Assembly: GCA_037833965.1 (NCBI GenBank)
Contig: AP031354.1
Span: forward strand, 26,886,001 to 26,950,000
Direction of reading: 5' to 3'
Length of the DNA: 64,000 nt
DNA from: Marchantia polymorpha subsp. ruderalis
Taxonomy: Eukaryota; Streptophyta; Marchantiopsida; Marchantiales; Marchantiaceae
Below are positions 1 through 11,399 of this stretch, one piece after another. A program made the position numbers and the translations under genes. Numbering within the stretch: position 1 is the first letter of the stretch; each line of letters opens with the position of its first letter. The notes under the pieces were generated by a model. That model saw only the letters and a program-made list of their open reading frames with translations. It searched no databases and had not been told where the DNA came from.

Positions 1-619
1 GCGGACAGTCACTCCGCTCCTCCGTCTGTTGCTGCTCCCTTGATCGGTCCGTGGGGGCTGTGCCCGGTCCGTGTGCAGGCGCATTTGCCGGCGCCTTGTC
101 CGCCGCAGGCGTAGGGCCGCGGACATCTATCGCCGAAGGCGACATGGCCGGGGGCCGCACGCCCGATGTTCCTTGGCCTATAGGCCCTACCGCCGAAGGC
201 GCATCTATCGGCGGACTTCCCGCCGATGGTGCGGCCTCCGCACGCTCTCTGCTCGTATCTCCTCGGCTCGAAGGCCCTGGCGCCGAAGGCGCAAATTGCG
301 GCGCGTGGTGCGCCGGAGGGTCTGGCCCCGAGGGCCGGTGTCTCGTAGGCGGTTCTTCCGCCGGCTCCTTCCCCTTCCTACGTTGGAACGGGGGTGATTC
401 TTGCCTGTGCACAGGCGGCACGTGTGGAGGTGTCCTGTGCACAGGCGGACTGCTCCTTCCCACGCGTAAGCGTAGATCCACGTCCACTTGTGTTCGCCGG
501 TCCGCGGAGGCTCGTCCGTCCGCGGAGGTTCGCCTGTTCGCAAACGGAACATCTGTCCGCATCGCACGTGGTAACTCCGGAGGCCCTTGGCCCGTAGGCG
601 GCCTCTCTCCCGACGAGGT
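1..619 (-). repeat. E1 3' LTR, outer part (start cut by window edge)
   Basis: Matches 16565-17216 of the E1 5' LTR. It encodes, on the minus strand, the Pro/Ser/Arg-rich middle of the U3 frame. It is interrupted after base 619 by S1. Relative to the E1 5' LTR it lacks 33 bp (11 codons, in frame) of the CCTGTGCACAGG palindrome array near 430-450. The two LTRs of one element are identical at integration, so this is a later change. Confidence 0.93.
615..619. repeat. Target-site duplication of S1, left copy
   Basis: GAGGT, repeated directly at 6019-6023. The uninterrupted E1 5' LTR has a single GAGGT at the same place (17212-17216), so the duplication arose on insertion. Confidence 0.95.
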
Positions 620-3600
620 TGTAATAACCCACTAAAGGCTAAAACTGCAATATAGTGGTAGAAAGGTCGAACCCACAGGGACAGAGGAACACACAGGGTA
701 CAAAGTGTCACGTTTTAACAGACTATTGAGGAGTTTGAATTCTCAGGCAACTGTCACTCCCAGAAATACTGCAAGTGTCCACTCGGAGCGCACTCGGAGG
801 TCGCACAGTGCAGCGTAACACACACACACACACACACACACCTGAAACTACAGAAACACAACCTAGAGATCCGTTAGGACCTCTACTTTAGGATTTCAGG
901 GGGGAAGTCTCTCAAGAGTACACTCAGCGAAGCTGCGGGTAGTGACTTCCAACTCCGGCTTTTACAACGCTTCCACTAGCTTGCTGCTAGCGTAGGAAAC
1001 CCGGTTTGGACTGCCTACTTCGGATCGAAGTCACTCATACGCGGTGAACAACACTCTCAACTCACAAAACGCGCAGAGAACACAGGTCCGCACTGAAGGA
1101 CTCACTGTGAAACATTCCAGTAACACAACAACAGTCTATTGAAGAGTTTGAATTCTCAGGCACTTGTCATTCCCAGAAATACTACAGGGGTTACCCTCAA
1201 AGCACCTGCTGCAGCGTAACCTGAATTTACAACCAAGGCTTACACGAAGTAGCAAAACTTCACTTTGGCATTCAGGGGAAAAATCCCAAGGGAGTACAAT
1301 CAGAAAGGAACACTCGAAGGTGTAGGGGCGAAACTGTTCAAGTATCTAACTAGTCACTGGCTCTGAGCATCGGCAGTCACCCGCAGGTGCAGTTCCGAAC
1401 TACTCAAGTCTCTAACCAATGGACTAGCTCTAAACATTCGGCCGAAGGCCTTTAGCTACAAAATGCGGAACGCTAAGTTGTAACTCCTCGTGCGTGGTGA
1501 CAGAACTCAAGGACACAAACACGCAAAGGAAATGGGTTCCTGATCTGCACTTCTGATGGGAAAGAACCCCAGGCAAAACGCCTGGAACTATTTTATACCT
1601 TCTAAATCCTAACTAGCACTACACTGCACTACGCTACACGCCTGCACGGAACCACGCTACACTACACTCCGCGGAACCTGTACTACGTCTCCTGCGCGGC
1701 CGACTGCCGCGCACTAACTCCCTACCCTGCCACTCTTCCGCTCGACTACGCAGTCCCAACCGCTGCAACGCCGCGGACACCTCCCCCTCGAGGGCGGACA
1801 TGGTATCCTGTGCCTTCGACAGAAAGGCCTCGAGCTTCTTCGCTACCTTCCGCCGACTCCTACTGTCGCCTGACAACAACCCGGCTGCGCGCAATTCAAA
1901 CTCACGCAGTGTGAGTTTCTCCTGCGCCTTCACTTCCCAGTGGGCGTAGCCCTTGAGACAGTGGGCGACTCGCCTCGCCGTCTCCACCTTCGTGCGATCC
2001 GCCTCCTTCCTGCGATCCTCTTCAATGGTCACTAATTGCGATTCGGCTTCAGCACGTTGCGCCCTCAATTCGCCACACTCTGACTGTAACCTGCGGATTA
2101 ATTCTTCATCCGCCTGCCGTGCGAGCTGACATTGTTCCAACAACCGCGTCTGTCGCACGAGCTCCTCTGACAAAATCCGATTCTGGGCCTGCTCAGAGTT
2201 GAGTGCCTCCTTGACCTTCACCTGCTCCTTGGTGAGCTCGCCCAGTTTCTCATCCTTCATCTTCTCAGAGTGCTTGTAGAATTTCTGATTAAGCTTGTAC
2301 TGTCCCCACAAGCACTCATGCTTCTCCTTCAAGTCCCTCAACTTCTGGTCCACTCTAGCTAATAGCTTGCTGGTGTGGACTTTAGTGCGAGTCCTCCTGC
2401 GCACTAACTCGATGTAAGATCCCGGCTGGAGTGGGTCGGCGTATTTATCAACCTTGCGATCCAAGTACCGCAGCAACGGAATCACCTGCTCAGAGAGCGC
2501 CGCCGCCGGTGCTCCAACAATTTCCTCCTCCTCCTCCTCGGTGTCTTCTGCTCCTGACATTTCTTCCGTGGAGCCTCCGTCGTCATCATCCGAGTGGAGA
2601 ATTTCAGTCGCCATTGATTGCGTCGGCGACTGCCCCGAGTGGGGCTGCACGTCCTCGACGTGTGCTGCCTGCGAAGGCACGGCTGCAGCCTCGCTGCTCG
2701 TCGCCAAAATGTCTAAGGCGGAAGGCGAATGTATCCGTGCGGCATCCCCGTCTCTCGCTTGTTGATGGTCTACCGCATCCTCTCTGCCTCTGTCGTCCGT
2801 CGCCGGAGGTGATTGAGCGGAGGGTGGCTGCGCGGGGTTGGATTGCGCATCGCGCATCGAGATTTCATCCCGCTGACAGTCACTCCGCTCCTCCGTCTGC
2901 TGCTCCCTTGATCGGTCCGTGGGGGCTGTGCCCGGCCCGTGCGCAGGCGCATGTGCCGGCGCCTTGTCCGCCGCAGGCGTAGCGCCGCGGACATCTATCG
3001 CCGAAGGCGACATGGCCGGGGGCCGCACGCCCGATGTTCCTTGGCCTATAGGCCCTACCGCCGAAGGCGCATCTATCGGCGGACTTTCCGCCGACGGTGC
3101 GGCCTCCGCACGCTCTCTGCTCGTATCCCCTCGGCTCGAAGGCCCTGGCGCCGAAGGCGCGAATTGCGGCGCGTGGTGCGCCGGAGGGTCTGGCCCCGAG
3201 GGCCGGTGTCTCGTAGGCGGTTCTTCCGCCGGCTCCTTCCCCTTCCTACGTTGGAACGGGGGTGATTCTTGCCTGTGCACAGGCGGCACGTGTGGAGGTG
3301 TTCTGTTCACAGGCGACCTGTGCACAGGCGAGCGCATGTGCACAGGCGGACTGCTCCTTCCCACGCGTAAGCGTAGATCCACGTCCACTTGTGTTCGCCG
3401 GTCCGCGGAGGCTCGTCCGTCCGCGGAGGTTCGCCTGTGCGCAAACGGAACATCAGTCCGCATCGCACGTGGTAACTCCGGAGGCCCTTGGCCCGTAGGC
3501 GGCCTCTCTCCCGACGAGGTTGCAGCGTGGCCCGTCGCTCCTGCGGTCGTCCGCGCTTCCTCTCGCCTCTCTGGCGACGCACTTCCTATCTCCGTCGCAA

Positions 3601-6018
3601 TCGTCGCCGTGTCTGCACTGTCAGCTGGCAACACCAGTCTGCGTGCCTTCTGCTTCGGCCGGCTCTATGGCTCGCACAGCGGCCGCGGTCGAATGGGAGC
3701 AGAGGGTTCTTGATGCTGCTCCTCTTCGGACTCTTCCCTCCATCGCCGCTTCCGCGGCACTCGCGCTGCAGGGGTGTGTCTCCCTTCGTCTCTCCGTCTC
3801 GATGGGGTAGAAGTCGGGGACTCCTCCGCATCAGTGTCGACCTCGTTCTCCCGCACATACTTCCCGGGATGGTCGATGGACAATGGCGGAAAATGTTCAA
3901 GCTCCGCCGCTGTCAAACAATTCCGCTGTCGATAAAAATTGATGAGGAAAGGAGAAAGATGGTTTAGAGTTCCCCCCTTCTCCTCAAACGCGTGCTGTCG
4001 CATCACCCTGTGCAGGATGCTCGCCCAGTGAATGGGAGTTCCCTCGATGACGCACTCCACAAAAGAGACCTGCCACAATGTGATGTAGCAGGCGCGGTGC
4101 GGCTGCAATAATTGCATCAGCGCCGCGGACAAAGTCCGGCGAAATCGATCTTTGTAATCACGGGTCCTGTACCCATTCTTGGTAGACCTCCCGGTCTTGA
4201 ACAGCTCCACAAATTGCGCCTCTTCTTGCTTGGTCACCTTGATGCTCTCGCTGTCGAAAAGGAGATGCCCTGGCATGCCAGCACATCTTCCCAACGCCTG
4301 CGCCCAATCTTGGACTGTCCACCGGTCAACATGCGGACGCAATCCGCGCGAGGGTGGTCCCTGTGGCTCTAGCCACTCGCGCACCATATTCGCGCAGATG
4401 TAATTCCATCCCCATAGCAAGAAATCGAGCTTTCTTGCTATTAAGCGCTCCTCGAAAGCGCGCAGCCCGTTCTGCGGCAGGCGAAGTGGCACCATCCGCA
4501 ATCTGCTCGGTCTCGTCATTGCGTTCCTGGGGTTCGCTCGCCCGCTCATTCTACTTCCGCACTGTCCGCGTTTCTTTCTCTCTCGGAAAACTCTAATCGC
4601 TCTCAATTCCAAATCACGCGCACTCACTTCTCCCTCAATCAACAAGAAATCTCCTGTGCGACGACGACGAGAATGGTCCGCAGCCAGCAGATGGATGCGC
4701 GCAGCGCGCACAAGAGATTGGAATCGCGAATTCAAGAATGGGACGCTCTCCGCCGCCCGGTCGAAGGTCATGGTCGTCTCTTGGTCGTGAAGAACGTCTC
4801 ACTTGATGGCCGCGCCGGCTGTACGCTGGAACGGTCTTCGCTCTCACGCGCGGCTTCACGCTCCGCCGTCGTCGATTAAACTCTCACGCTCGAATTGGCG
4901 GATTTGAACTCCGCGAGCGTGTCACCCTGCGGACATGGGGGCGTAGCGCCGAAGGCGAGTTTTCCGCCTTGCGCGGTACACTTGTTCGTACCGCCCTTCG
5001 GCCAATCTCCTTCTGCCTTGACGCGTGCGTCCGCATGTCGGACAAAAATTCAACTCCTGCCTGTGCGCAGGCAGGGGCCTCGGCGGATTCTCCGCCGGCG
5101 CGGAACTTGAACATCCTCCTGTGCACAGGCGTTCGCCTGTGCGCAGGCGAACTCCGTCCGCGGCGCTGCGCTGGCGCGGAAGGCGTTGACCGTGGTCAGC
5201 CGTCTCCGTCCAGTCTGTCCGTTCCTTGTCTCTCCGTCGGCGCTTCCGCCGCCGCAACTCCGTCCGTCCAAGAGCGCATCCACCCGTGCCGTCCGCACGG
5301 TCCGTACCTATTGGATTACTCTGGCGGCTCTTCCGACGTACGCTGCGCTGCGCTGGCGCGGAAGGCGCCGTACACTTTCTACCTCACAAGGCGCATTTCT
5401 AGGGCCCAAGGCGGATTTCCCGCCGACGCCGAAGTGCCTATGCACAGGCGAACGCCTGTGCGTAGGCGGACTTCGCGCCTTCCCTAACCCTACTTCGCCT
5501 GTGCACAGGCGAACGCCTTCGTCCGCGCATAGGACAAAACTTGAATCCCCCTTCCGCGTAGGCAGAATTCGCGCCGGTGGCGAACTCCTTCCGCCGTAGG
5601 CGACCGCCTCCATTTCTTCCAGTAGCGATAACTCCCTAAGTCCTCGTCCGTTCCAAGCGCTCTTGGGCTCGTTAGAATCAGCGCGTCGAGCTCTTTCCAA
5701 CCGGACCCTAACTTGGTCAAGGCGCCCGAGGGTTTACCTAATTACGGGGGTTTCCCTACAGCCGCGGCCGCAACCTCCGAAGGCGGGTTTTGCGCCTTGC
5801 GCCGTAGAGATCCTAACTGCGGAGCTCGCAGGGAGGGTGGTGCCTGTGCTTGCTGCGGCACCCCAAATCCCAGATTCTACAAGATCCCTCGAGAATCCCC
5901 GCGATCTTCCGGATTCACTCTGTTTTGATGTACCGAAGGCTATTTACAATGCTGCCAGGGTACAGTTTTCCAAAAAATGTTTTAATTTTCTCAAAATTGC
6001 CAAAAGTGGGGTACCACA
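620..6018 (-). mobile_element. S1: solo GU LTR inserted in the E1 3' LTR
   Basis: A single complete LTR of 5399 bp, reading TGTAATAACCC at its left end and GGGGTACCACA at its right, the reverse complement of a GU LTR. No gag, pol, primer site or polypurine tract accompanies it. GAGGT flanks both sides, so a full element inserted here and its two LTRs later recombined. Its U3 frame (1634-4771) has one nonsense change. TATA box on the minus strand at 1589-1597; a CA microsatellite lies near 820-841 in R/U5. Bases 620-1588 (R/U5) and 4772-6018 (distal U3) hold no frame I would call a gene. Confidence 0.95.
1634..4771 (-). pseudogene. U3 frame of S1, one premature stop
   Basis: Same ~1045-codon frame as 15327-18467 and 33001-36135. 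The ATG is at 4769-4771. The frame is open for 368 codons, then a Tyr codon (TAC in other copies) is TAG at 3665-3667. It continues open in the same frame to the normal stop at 1634, including the acidic stretch and the C-terminal coiled coil. One base change is therefore the only visible defect. Residues shared with E3 (KHECLWG, TIEEDRR, EEWQGREL) group S1 with E3 rather than with its host E1. Product unknown. Confidence 0.9.
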
Positions 6019-6023
6019 GAGGT
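6019..6023. repeat. Target-site duplication of S1, right copy
   Basis: GAGGT directly after the CA terminus of S1; partner at 615-619. Confidence 0.95.
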
Positions 6024-7274
6024 TGCAGCGTGGCCCGTTGCTCCTGCGGTCGTCCGCGCTTCCTCTCGCCTCTCTGGCGACGCACTTCCTATCTCCGTTG
6101 CAATCGTCGCCGTGTCTGCACTGTCAGCTGGCAACACCAGTCTGCGTGCCTTCTGCTTCGGCCGGCTGTATGGCTCGCACAGCGGCCGCGGTCGAATGGG
6201 AGTAGAGGGTTCTTGATGCTGCTCCTCTTCAGACCCTTCCCTCCATCGCCGCTTCCGCGGCACTCGCGCTGCAGGGGTGTGTCTCCCTTCGTCCCTCCGT
6301 CTTGATGGGGTAGAAGTCGGTGACTCCTCTGCATCAGTATCGACCTCGTTCTCCCGCACATACTTCCCGGGATGGTCGATGGACAATGGCGGAAAATGTT
6401 CAAGCTCCGCCGCTGTCAAACAATTCCGCTGTCGATAAAAATTGATGAGGAAAGGAGAAAGATGGTTTAGAGTCCCCCCCTTCTCCTCAAACGCGTGCTG
6501 TCGCATCACCCTGTGCAGGATGCTCGCCCAGTGAATTGGAGTTCCCTCGATGACGCACTCCACAAAAGAGACCTGCCACAATGTGATGTAGCAGGCGCGG
6601 TGCGGCTGCAGTAATTGCATCAGCGCCGCGGACAAAGTCCGGCGAAATCGATCCTTGTAATCACGGGTCCTGTACCCATTCTTGGTAGACCTCCCGGTCT
6701 TGAACAGCTCCACAAATTGCGCCTCTTCTTGCTTGGTCACCTTGATGCTCTCACTGTCGAAAAGGAGATGCCCTGGCGTGCCAGCACATCGTCCCAACGC
6801 CTGCGCCCAATCTTGGACTGTCCACCGATCAACATGCGGACGCAATCCGCGCGAGGGTGGTCCCTGTGGCTCTAGCCACTCGCGCACCATATTCGCGCAG
6901 ATGTAATTCCATCCCCATAGCAAGAAATCGAGCTTTCTTGCTATTAAGCGCTCCTCGAAAGCGCGCAGCCCGTTCTGCGGCAGGCGAAGTGGCACCATCC
7001 GCAATCTGCTCGGTCTCGTCATTGCGTTCCTGGGGTTCGCTCGCCCGCTCATTCTACTTCCGCACTGCCCGCGTTTCTTTCTCTCTCGGCAAACTCTAAT
7101 CGCTCTCAATTCCAAATCACGCGCACTCACTTCTCCCTCAATCAACAAGAAATCTCCTGTGCGACGACGTCGAGAATGTTCCGCAGCCAGCAGATGGATG
7201 CGCGCAGCGCGCACAAGAGATTGGAATCGCGAATTCAAGAATGGGACGTTCTCCGCCGCCCGGTCGAAGGTCAT
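6024..7274 (-). pseudogene. U3 frame of the E1 3' LTR, N-terminal piece, disrupted by S1
   Basis: Starts at ATG 7272-7274 and encodes about the first 417 residues of the U3 protein: the conserved N-terminal domain and the start of the low-complexity middle. The frame is then cut by insertion of S1. The next part of the same frame lies at 1-614 and the C-terminus is beyond the window. The intact sister copy in the same element is 15327-18467. Any transcript across this copy would read into the S1 LTR. Confidence 0.9.
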
Positions 7275-8518
7275 GGTCGGCTCTTGGTCGTGAAGAACGT
7301 CTCACTTGATGGCCGCGCCGGCTGTACGCTGGAACGGTCTTCGCTCTCACGCGCGGCTTCACGCTCCGCCGTCGTCGATTAAACTCTCACGCTCGAATTG
7401 GCGGATTTGAACTCCGCGAGCGTATTACCCTGTGGACATGGGGGCGTAGCGCCGAAGGCGAGTTTTCCGCCTTGCGCGGTACACTTGTTCGTACCGCCCC
7501 TCGGCCAATCCCCCTCTGCCTTGACGCGTGTGTCCGCATGTCGGACAAAAGTTCAACTCCTGCCGGTGCGCAGGCAGGAGCCTCGGCGGATTCTCCGCCG
7601 GCACGGAACCTCATCCTCCTGTGCACAGGCGTTCGCCTGTGCGCAGGCGAATTCCGTGCGCTACGTCGCGCTGGCGCGGAAGGCGTTGACCGTGGTCAGC
7701 CGTCTCCGTCCAGTCTGTCCGTTCCTTGTCTCTCCGTCGGCGCTTCCGCCGCCGCAACTCCGTCCGTCCAAGAGCGCATCCACCCTTCCCGTCCGCACAG
7801 TCCGTACCGATTTGATTACTCTGGCGGCTCTTCCGACTTACGCGGCGCCGCGCTGGCGCGGAAGGCGCCGTACACTTTCTACCTCACAAGGCGCATTTCT
7901 AGGGCCCAAGGCGGATTTTCCGCCGACGCCGAAGTGCCTGTGCACAGGCGAACGCCTGTGCGTAGGCGGACTTCGCGCCTTCCCTAACCCTACTTCGCCT
8001 GTGCACAGGCGAACGCCTTCGTCCGCGCATAGGACAAAACTTGATTCCCCCTTCCGCGTAGGCGGAATTCGCGCCGGTGGCGAACTCCTTCCGCCGTAGG
8101 CGACCGCCTCCGTTTCTTCCAGTAGCGATAACTCCCTAAGTCCTCGTCCGTTCCAAGCGTTCTTGGGCTCGTTGGAATCAGTGCGTCGAGCTCTTTCCAA
8201 CGGGACCCTAACTTGGTCAAGGCGCCCGAGGGTTGACCTAATTATGGAGGGTTCCCTTACAGCCGCGGACGCAACCTCCGAAGGCGGGTTTTGCGCCTTG
8301 CGCCGTAGAAATCCTAACTGCAGAGCTCGCAGGGAGGGTGGTGCCTGTCCTTACTGCGGCACCCCAAATCCCAGATTCTACAAGATCCCTCGAGAATCCC
8401 CGCGATCTTCCGGATTCACTCTGTTTTGATGTACCGAAGGCTATTTACAATGCTGCCAGGGTACAGTTTTCCAAAAATGTTTTAATTTCCTCAAAATTGC
8501 CAAAAGTGGGGTACCACA

Positions 8519-8531
8519 TGCCCCCCTCCTC
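8519..8531 (-). other. Polypurine tract of E1
   Basis: Minus strand GAGGAGGGGGGCA abuts the TG start of the 3' LTR. This is the expected primer site for plus-strand DNA synthesis. The same sequence occurs in E2 and E3. Confidence 0.9.
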
Positions 8532-8555
8532 AATTGTGAGCGCCCACGCGAACAC

Positions 8556-11396
8556 TCACATGTGGTATTTCTTCAACCGCCACCCGTTCACTCGGGTGCC
8601 TAACAAATCGCCGGCCAGGTCCGCAAGTTGGATGGATCCATTCGGGAAAACTTCGACAACCCTGTAAGGTCCCATCCACCTTAGGTGCAGTTTGCCTGGG
8701 AATCTGGCATGCCTGCTGTCGTAGAGCAATGCCAAATCACCCGCCTGCAGTAGTACCGGTTTGATCTTTTTATCGTATCTCTCCTTTCGGCGGAGCTGGA
8801 TTTTCCTGGTGCGATCTTCGGCGTCTCGTCTCCTCTCATCCAGCAGCGTGACCTCCTGTAACCTGTAGAGCTGACTCTCCTCTGCGCCCATCCTCTGCAA
8901 ATCCAACGTTCGTTGGGTGGGTACTTCAAATTCGATCGGGAGGATCGGGTGTTGCCCGTACACCAGAAAGTATGGTGTCTGTTTGGTCGTGATCTTCTCA
9001 GCTGTGCGGTACGCCCATAGAGCGGCTGCTAGCTTCGTATCCCAGTCGTGAGCGTGATTCACCGTGACCTTGAGTAGTATTTTACACAGCAGACCATTGG
9101 ACTTCTCCGTCAGTCCATTCGCCTTGGGATTGTATGGAGTAGTCTTCCGGTGCTTGATGTGGAAATACCGTGTCAGATCTTCGATGATCTGATTCAGAAA
9201 ATGCGTGCCCCGGTCGCTGACTAGCTCTAAGGGACATCCGTAGCGTGTGATGATCGACTCAAACAAGAATGCTGCCACTGTGGCAGCATCATCCCTTCTG
9301 GTGGCCCTGGCCTCTACCATTTTGGTGGCGTAGTCCGTTGCTACCAGAATGTAGCGCCTTCGCGTACTTCTAGTCACTGGTTGTATCGGCCCTACAAAGT
9401 CAATACCCCACTTTTTGAAAGGTGCTAGAGGCATGATGGGAGTCAGGGGCCAGCGTGTTGTAGGCGTCGGTCTCCCCGTCCTCTGGCAACTGTCGCACTT
9501 GCGGATGTAATCGAGAACATCCTTAAACATGGTCGGCCACCAATACCCCGCATTTAGGATCTTTGTGACCGTGTTCCTGGTGGCATAGTGTCCACCCGCC
9601 TCCTCTGTATGCATCGCACTCACTATTCTTGGTACCTCTGATTCCTCCAGGCATCTGCATAAGCGCTCATCTGCCATCTTCTTGAACAAAACCCCCTGCT
9701 GGAGTTGGTACGGACCTGCCTTATGAATAAAGACAGTTTGCTGTTCCAAATCCATGCCTTCGGGACACTGGAGGGTTAGCAGATATCGATACAGGTCGGC
9801 ATAGCGGGACTCATGTCCTGCAGACAACTGAAATAACTCTTCATCTGGAAAATCGTCCACCAATTCCTCCTCTGTCGGCTGGGTCCATATTCGGGACAAG
9901 TAATCCGCATTTTCGTGGTGCACCCCTTTCCTGGTCTGGACTGTGTAGGTGAACTCTTGTAGTAATAACACCCACCTGGCGATCCGACCGGATAGGTCGG
10001 CTTTCTTGACTAGGTGTTGCAATGCGTAGTGGTCCACATGGAACACAAACTCGTAGCAGATTAGGTAATGACGGAACTTTTTACAGGAGTACACCATCCC
10101 CAACGCTTCTCTCTCCGTCGTGGTGTACTTCCGCTCTGCTAGAGACAGCTGTCGGCTCGCGAAGTAGATCGGGTAGTCCTTTTTGTTGTCATCCTTTTGA
10201 CTCAGTACCACACCGATGGCGAATGCCGAGGTGTCAACGTAAACATGGAATGGTCGATTCCAGTCTGGACTCCTTAGTACGGGAGCAGTCGTGAGTTTCG
10301 CTTTAAGGGTCTCAAATGCTGACTGCTGGTTCGCACCCCAAGCATAAGGCTCGTCCTTCTTCAACAACTTGGTCAGGTCCGCCGCCAGTATTGCATACAG
10401 GTGTATGAATCTTCGGTAGTAGCCCACATGTCCCAGGAATGCTCGCAGCTCTCTTAGATTCGTGGGTGGCTCAAGCTCGAGTATAACCTTGACCTTCTCG
10501 ATGTCCACCGCAATGCCGTCTGCCGAGACCCGATGACCCAACAAGATCCCACTAGTCATAAAGAAAAAGCACTTCTCGGGATGCAGTGATAAACTGCTAT
10601 CTCTACATTTATCGAAGGTCTGCTTCAAGTGACTTAGGTGTTCAGACCGCTTCCCAAAGACACAGAAGTCATCTATGAATATTTCCAGGAACTTCCTCAG
10701 TTGTTCCTGAAAGATATTGGTCATCATCCGTTGAAAGGTGGCAGGCGCGTTGCACAGACCGAAGGGCATCTTGTGGTATGCGTAAGTTCCCCAGTCGGTT
10801 GTGAACGTAGTTTTATCCTTGTCCTGTTCACGGATAGACACCTGATTGTAACCTGAGAACCCATCCAGGAAGCTATAACATTCATGTCCGGCAACATGGT
10901 CTAGAATGGCATCCGTGAATGGTAACGGGTGATGATCCTTGCGTGTTGCTGCATTCAACTTCCGGAAATCCTGACACACTCGTATCTTACCCGTCAACTT
11001 CTTGGGTACGATAACAATCGGCGACACCCACTCACTGCTGAGCACAGGGTAAATAATACCAGCGCTCAAGTACTTATCTATCTCCTCTTTAACTAGCAAG
11101 GAGTATTTTGGGTTGAGGCGATACTGGCGCTGTCGTATGGGTACTGAGTCGTCCAGTAAATCGATACGGTGTTCCCCATACCGTGCAGGTATCCCCTTCA
11201 TGTCTTCGATCTTCCAGGCGAAGACGTCGACATAATGGCTAAGGAATGCCTGTACTTTCCTTAGCTCGTCTCCTCTCACTGCGCTTGATACCTTCAAGCG
11301 CTTGCCGGGACTGAGTTGTACTTCGTGACAGTCACTAGGGTCGACAATGCCCTCGGTGTGACTCGTCTCACTCCTTCCCAGTCCCACAGTTAATTG
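8556..11396 (-). CDS. pol: Pol polyprotein of E1 (RT, RNase H, integrase), reached by readthrough
   Basis: The frame follows the gag-pro stop (TAG, 11397-11399) without a shift, and no ATG lies near its start: the codons after the stop are CAA TTA ACT GTG. It is therefore probably made as a Gag-Pol fusion by stop-codon readthrough. Residues are counted from the GTG. RT has the FGLCNAPATFQR block and a FIDD catalytic motif near 238. RNase H starts near 380 and includes NADYLSR. Integrase has an HHCC finger (MHTEE to CDSC, near 590-635) and the D, D, E set (DFVGP, VSDRGTH, LTEKSNG). A GPYRV module lies near 902. The C-terminus ends about 40 bp from the LTR, with no chromodomain. All frames are open, so it may be functional. 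Confidence 0.93.
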   Translation of the reverse strand, partial: QLTVGLGRSETSHTEGIVDPSDCHEVQLSPGKRLKVSSAVRGDELRKVQAFLSHYVDVFAWKIEDMKGIPARYGEHRIDLLDDSVPIRQRQYRLNPKYSLLVKEEIDKYLSAGIIYPVLSSEWVSPIVIVPKKLTGKIRVCQDFRKLNAATRKDHHPLPFTDAILDHVAGHECYSFLDGFSGYNQVSIREQDKDKTTFTTDWGTYAYHKMPFGLCNAPATFQRMMTNIFQEQLRKFLEIFIDDFCVFGKRSEHLSHLKQTFDKCRDSSLSLHPEKCFFFMTSGILLGHRVSADGIAVDIEKVKVILELEPPTNLRELRAFLGHVGYYRRFIHLYAILAADLTKLLKKDEPYAWGANQQSAFETLKAKLTTAPVLRSPDWNRPFHVYVDTSAFAIGVVLSQKDDNKKDYPIYFASRQLSLAERKYTTTEREALGMVYSCKKFRHYLICYEFVFHVDHYALQHLVKKADLSGRIARWVLLLQEFTYTVQTRKGVHHENADYLSRIWTQPTEEELVDDFPDEELFQLSAGHESRYADLYRYLLTLQCPEGMDLEQQTVFIHKAGPYQLQQGVLFKKMADERLCRCLEESEVPRIVSAMHTEEAGGHYATRNTVTKILNAGYWWPTMFKDVLDYIRKCDSCQRTGRPTPTTRWPLTPIMPLAPFKKWGIDFVGPIQPVTRSTRRRYILVATDYATKMVEARATRRDDAATVAAFLFESIITRYGCPLELVSDRGTHFLNQIIEDLTRYFHIKHRKTTPYNPKANGLTEKSNGLLCKILLKVTVNHAHDWDTKLAAALWAYRTAEKITTKQTPYFLVYGQHPILPIEFEVPTQRTLDLQRMGAEESQLYRLQEVTLLDERRRDAEDRTRKIQLRRKERYDKKIKPVLLQAGDLALLYDSRHARFPGKLHLRWMGPYRVVEVFPNGSIQLADLAGDLLGTRVNGWRLKKYHM

Positions 11397-11399
11397 CTA
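11391..11399 (-). promoter_or_regulatory. Leaky-stop readthrough signal between gag-pro and pol (E1)
   Basis: Minus strand reads UAG CAA UUA, with pol continuing in the same frame. UAG-CAR-YYA is the readthrough context first described at the tobacco mosaic virus replicase stop codon. The site is identical in E2 and E3. Function here is inferred from sequence only. Confidence 0.8.

Larger units (their letters stand above)
6019..8518 (-). repeat. E1 3' LTR, inner part (start of U3)
   Basis: Continues the LTR interrupted at 619 and ends GGGGTACCACA at 8518, next to the polypurine tract. Against the E1 5' LTR (17212-19711) I count by eye about 11 base differences in 2.5 kb, mostly transitions. 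Bases 7275-8518 are the ~1.2-kb distal U3 upstream of the U3 frame. They hold several CCTGTGCACAGG palindromes and the shared 45-bp module (about 8159-8203), but no credible gene. Confidence 0.93.
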
